This document shows, in pieces, positions 62,401 to 64,000 of a stretch of 64,000 nt of DNA. Position numbers and translations under genes: made by a program. How positions within the stretch are numbered: the stretch's first letter is position 1; each line of letters starts with the position of its first letter. The notes below the pieces were generated by a model, which was not told where the DNA came from, did no database searches, and saw nothing but the letters and a program-made list of their open reading frames with translations. This DNA comes from an uncultured Spirochaetaceae bacterium (GTDB lineage Bacteria > Spirochaetota > Spirochaetia > Treponematales > Treponemataceae). The DNA lies in the NCBI GenBank assembly GCA_902802305.1, contig CADCLG010000004.1:1-64000 (forward strand), given 5' to 3'.

Positions 62401-64000
62401 GATTCGTGTTTTTCCACCAACCAGATTGATTTTCATGTCATCAAGAGGAGGAACTTCACCGTATTTTGTAATTACTGTTGGAGCAGAGATTTGGGCATTA
62501 TCTGCAGCAGCAATAGCTTCAATAGAAATATTATCAGAATCTTCATCAACCTTTACTGTATAAGTAGTATGCTCCGGGGAAAATTCCGGTTCCAGTTTTA
62601 CATCCAAAGTGGAATCATCTTCATTATCTTTAATTTCAATATTCAAATCTTTAAGCTTGGAATAATTTCCTTCTTCGATTCCATCCTCAAGATTTTTAAT
62701 AAAATCACTTTCGCTTACAGATTCCGCACAAATATCACGGCGCAAAGAAATTTTGTATATGCTTGTTTTTTCATTTTTAGAAGAAATAGTTGCAATTACT
62801 TCTGTGATTCCATAAGGAATTTCTGCAATAATTTCGTTTCCTTCTGAATCTGGATTTTGCCTGAAATCAAGCTGATTTTCGCAGAGGCTTTCAAGCTGAC
62901 CGCTGATATATTCGTATCTGACAGTCTGGGTTCTTTCCATGAATGAATCGTAAATTGTTTTTTCATAAACTGATTTTATTGGGCTGAATGTTTTTGTCTG
63001 CAGCACTTTCCATTCAATTTCTGCATCTGTGTCTGCAAGGTAACAGAGGAATTTCATGTCATTATCAGTTGCCTGAATATTTTTTAATTCATATTCAGTC
63101 TGATTTGGATTGAAACTTATTTTATTTAAATTTTCATCCTGAGCACTTAATACGACAAGACCTCTGTCAGTAACTGTACTCATTTCTTCTCCAGATGAAC
63201 TGATGATATTTACGTTTGTAGAAACCTGTTTTTTACTCAAAATAATTGTATAGCTTGTTGCGGAATCTGCGTCACCTAAAGATTTGTCCGTAACTGTTAT
63301 GACGGTTATTCCATAAGGAAGATTGCCCTGACAGATTATGGCATCATCTTTTTTTTCAATAGAAAGCTGGCTTCTGGCTTTTGTGCCGTCACTTTCCAAG
63401 AGATTTACGGCTTCTTTCAGTTCTGTGAATTTGCCGCCATTCTGATAAGTGTAAGTTACTTTTCCGTTTGAAACTTCGTGAATTTCAGGATTATATGAAT
63501 GAGTTTGTTCTGCTGTCCAGATTACTTCTGTAAAATCAGGTTCTTCCGGGCGGAATTCTATTGTTACCGGATCGTTTGCGCCTGAAAGATTTTCAACAGA
63601 ATATTTGAGTACAGTCGGTTTGTAATCAATCAGGTTTCCGGATTTTCCGTTTGTGTAAACTGCAAGTCCTGTATTATCTTCCTTTGAATGAGTGTTTGTT
63701 GCAGTTGTTATGATATATCGTTTTGTTAGGGTTATTTTGTACTGGCCGACATTTGGAATAAGTTCGCCATTTTCATCAGTATTGTAGGCGGTAATTGTTG
63801 CGTAAACTTCTGTAACACCATAAGGAAGATTAGATTTAAGCTCGTTGCTTTTATCAGAAATAAACTGCATGAAAGGAGCCTGCCCCTCATGACTTTCATC
63901 TGCCTTGACAAAATCAAAAGTTACCGGTGAATCAAGTTCTTTAAGCTCTTGTGAAATAACGCCACCCTTGTTTGAGTCCCATTCAGGAATGTATTCTTTT
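59428..64000 (-). CDS. giant modular surface protein, 5' end outside the window
   Basis: The open frame runs off the right edge, giving 1523 residues here before the stop at 59428. It has no recognised catalytic domain. Modules of about 168 residues repeat in tandem; the anchor motif P-Y-G-[IV]-T (LPYGVTEV, LPYGITVITV, IPYGITEVIA) falls at residues 15, 184 and 351 counted from the Met at 63870, each followed by a segment such as YKITLTKRY. More divergent beta-sandwich modules follow (LPRGTTAV, IPVGTTALE), resembling cadherin-like beta-sandwich domains. The C-terminus has no LPxTG or membrane helix. Probably exported and involved in adhesion or matrix contacts; the signal peptide would be outside the window. 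Confidence 0.75.
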   Translation of the reverse strand, partial: KEYIPEWDSNKGGVISQELKELDSPVTFDFVKADESHEGQAPFMQFISDKSNELKSNLPYGVTEVYATITAYNTDENGELIPNVGQYKITLTKRYIITTATNTHSKEDNTGLAVYTNGKSGNLIDYKPTVLKYSVENLSGANDPVTIEFRPEEPDFTEVIWTAEQTHSYNPEIHEVSNGKVTYTYQNGGKFTELKEAVNLLESDGTKARSQLSIEKKDDAIICQGNLPYGITVITVTDKSLGDADSATSYTIILSKKQVSTNVNIISSSGEEMSTVTDRGLVVLSAQDENLNKISFNPNQTEYELKNIQATDNDMKFLCYLADTDAEIEWKVLQTKTFSPIKSVYEKTIYDSFMERTQTVRYEYISGQLESLCENQLDFRQNPDSEGNEIIAEIPYGITEVIATISSKNEKTSIYKISLRRDICAESVSESDFIKNLEDGIEEGNYSKLKDLNIEIKDNEDDSTLDVKLEPEFSPEHTTYTVKVDEDSDNISIEAIAAADNAQISAPTVITKYGEVPPLDDMKINLVGGKTRITFTVTDETQISRTYTIYVEKPEDGDTTLKYLEYTPDTGFENGVEGFTLDTSFKGALDTEAEKAAAKYKMTLSADSRKSVSAVTFKALPDRKRTSLSFGISDSASSLPTEWSSEYSQGLVGSKTVTLGDDELNYINKVLWIKTVSDAYYHLTADKKSYESEKRQDTTYHKILLTKAGNLNQELTALVALVTYEDGTSEKLLDFTSPSKVAFKTEDKTLNVSTYADKIDFYFRPLDKDAKVTYSAINTIYDGDTENTNTSFTGYSKEAASPASSSVLKKISGNCEFLNDSSNEYYKLTVGQIEEGLSSTKDLPRGTTAVTICGRTYTFVKPDLKDVNYKLGDLTGKGDRKWEYYIYLKNSEDSLEMNLSTAQQNQVISINSCEHTAGINEKPINDADKGNPAASIIHASDNGGKLTDWTVTVTDIPVGTTALELNIRNQKNSANCTYYIIRAGNTETRLKSLSFAGTTPSAFKTDWNNKTENKGGMKEDSYTYIHAKTLNVDAGIQTLKVEPVNPDAYITITRRHSAVSGITAVNDENAAWSEPDTKIVSGRASQNKGILEYAYTFTDENADDNAGSILYTISLAPSEEEAVTHTYYLLVHVQADKTAQLNALKIIQKGDENSEDRIILSNSFEAASYNYPELYASLNYTGSIIITPVKYPKAKITGISLKLAGEDLENLENYIEENGVITIPYAEYINQLGKTYSVSYTIQAQDTSVSPVIYTAEIHIPEYTVITESESKLITEEKSFTIPDGITGGLGYRFGSVISDNSIPVKDYFGGIDIIGSSDGETWYESSFGGSGMQFALNIDGKDYWAKLNQEGKLEKLYTYDGKKLPEEAAIPEGINFEVTPKFVSENDDNYLELKLSVENANNNEIKLAAAIDTLIGTLEESTDASNDSVTVKETNNGFTMEGNDFTFSVILKNAYSVDDVDSLWYGPYQGGDYLMKVFENNLSGLNKDEDSAASFYWNLGSRESAAKTIRITMKAKPSALKN

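Noticed and set aside
1..64000. tRNA genes, CRISPR arrays, prophage or complete insertion sequences
   Set aside because: No tRNA-like T-loop/acceptor pairs, regular repeat-spacer arrays, phage genes or flanked insertion sequences were seen; the PDDEXK_2 gene is the only mobile-type gene.

Overview
The window looks like chromosome of a free-living or gut/rumen Treponema (Spirochaetota). This rests on low overall GC with AT-rich intergenic DNA, the gene content (CHASE2-type cyclase, repeat-rich surface protein, ChvE-type sugar importer, pallilysin-like protein, GH5 endoglucanases, BspA-type leucine-rich repeats), a Gram-negative envelope (lipoproteins, beta-barrels) and a 5S rRNA at the left edge. 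The species cannot be fixed from the sequence alone.

Layout. 1-5 kb: 5S rRNA, then a leftward envelope/signalling operon (SH3 protein, M48 protease lipoprotein, CHASE2-adenylate cyclase) and era. 5-11 kb: acyl-CoA synthetase, YhcC-like radical SAM enzyme, the leftward deacetylase-tsaD pair, and thrH. 11-18 kb: a beta-barrel protein, an unknown gene overlapping an XRE-cupin regulator, a phosphodiester-glycosidase-like lipoprotein, citrate synthase, and a PurF-type protein that lacks the catalytic N-terminal Cys. 17.6-29 kb: sialate O-acetylesterase, a radical SAM/SPASM enzyme with a dedicated small lipoprotein, and divergently a two-component-propeller adenylate cyclase coupled to an orphan urea-type binding protein, facing a REC-GGDEF-EAL-PAS-ATPase hybrid. 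29-42 kb: ilvC, two tandem GH5 lipoproteins, a pallilysin-like protein, galT, a leucine-rich-repeat protein, glgX, a VWA protein and a TPR lipoprotein. 42-47 kb: a solitary PDDEXK_2 transposase/nuclease, ribonuclease Y, and a three-gene leftward operon of poorly known proteins. 47-59 kb: a ChvE-type multiple-monosaccharide ABC importer, preceded by a translationally coupled sugar-sensing cassette (membrane-anchored binding protein, LytS/YesM-like kinase, YesN-like regulator, XylF-like lipoprotein) that is joined to clpS-clpA. 59-64 kb: the 3' part of a giant surface protein built of modules of about 168 residues; its 5' end lies outside the window.

How the genes fit together. Carbohydrate use dominates the right two thirds: secreted endoglucanases, the sugar sensor and importer, GalT and GlgX. 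Nucleotide second-messenger signalling (two adenylate cyclases and one c-di-GMP hybrid) dominates the left half. A recurrent feature is sigma70-like promoters whose -10 box ends only 6-10 nt before the ATG (era, the radical-SAM lipoprotein, the propeller cyclase, clpS, the 47280 gene, glgX, the deacetylase, the pallilysin-like gene), predicting leaderless or almost leaderless mRNAs. Other genes such as thrH and rny have ordinary leaders with a Shine-Dalgarno. All functional calls come from reading sequence motifs; no database search was possible.
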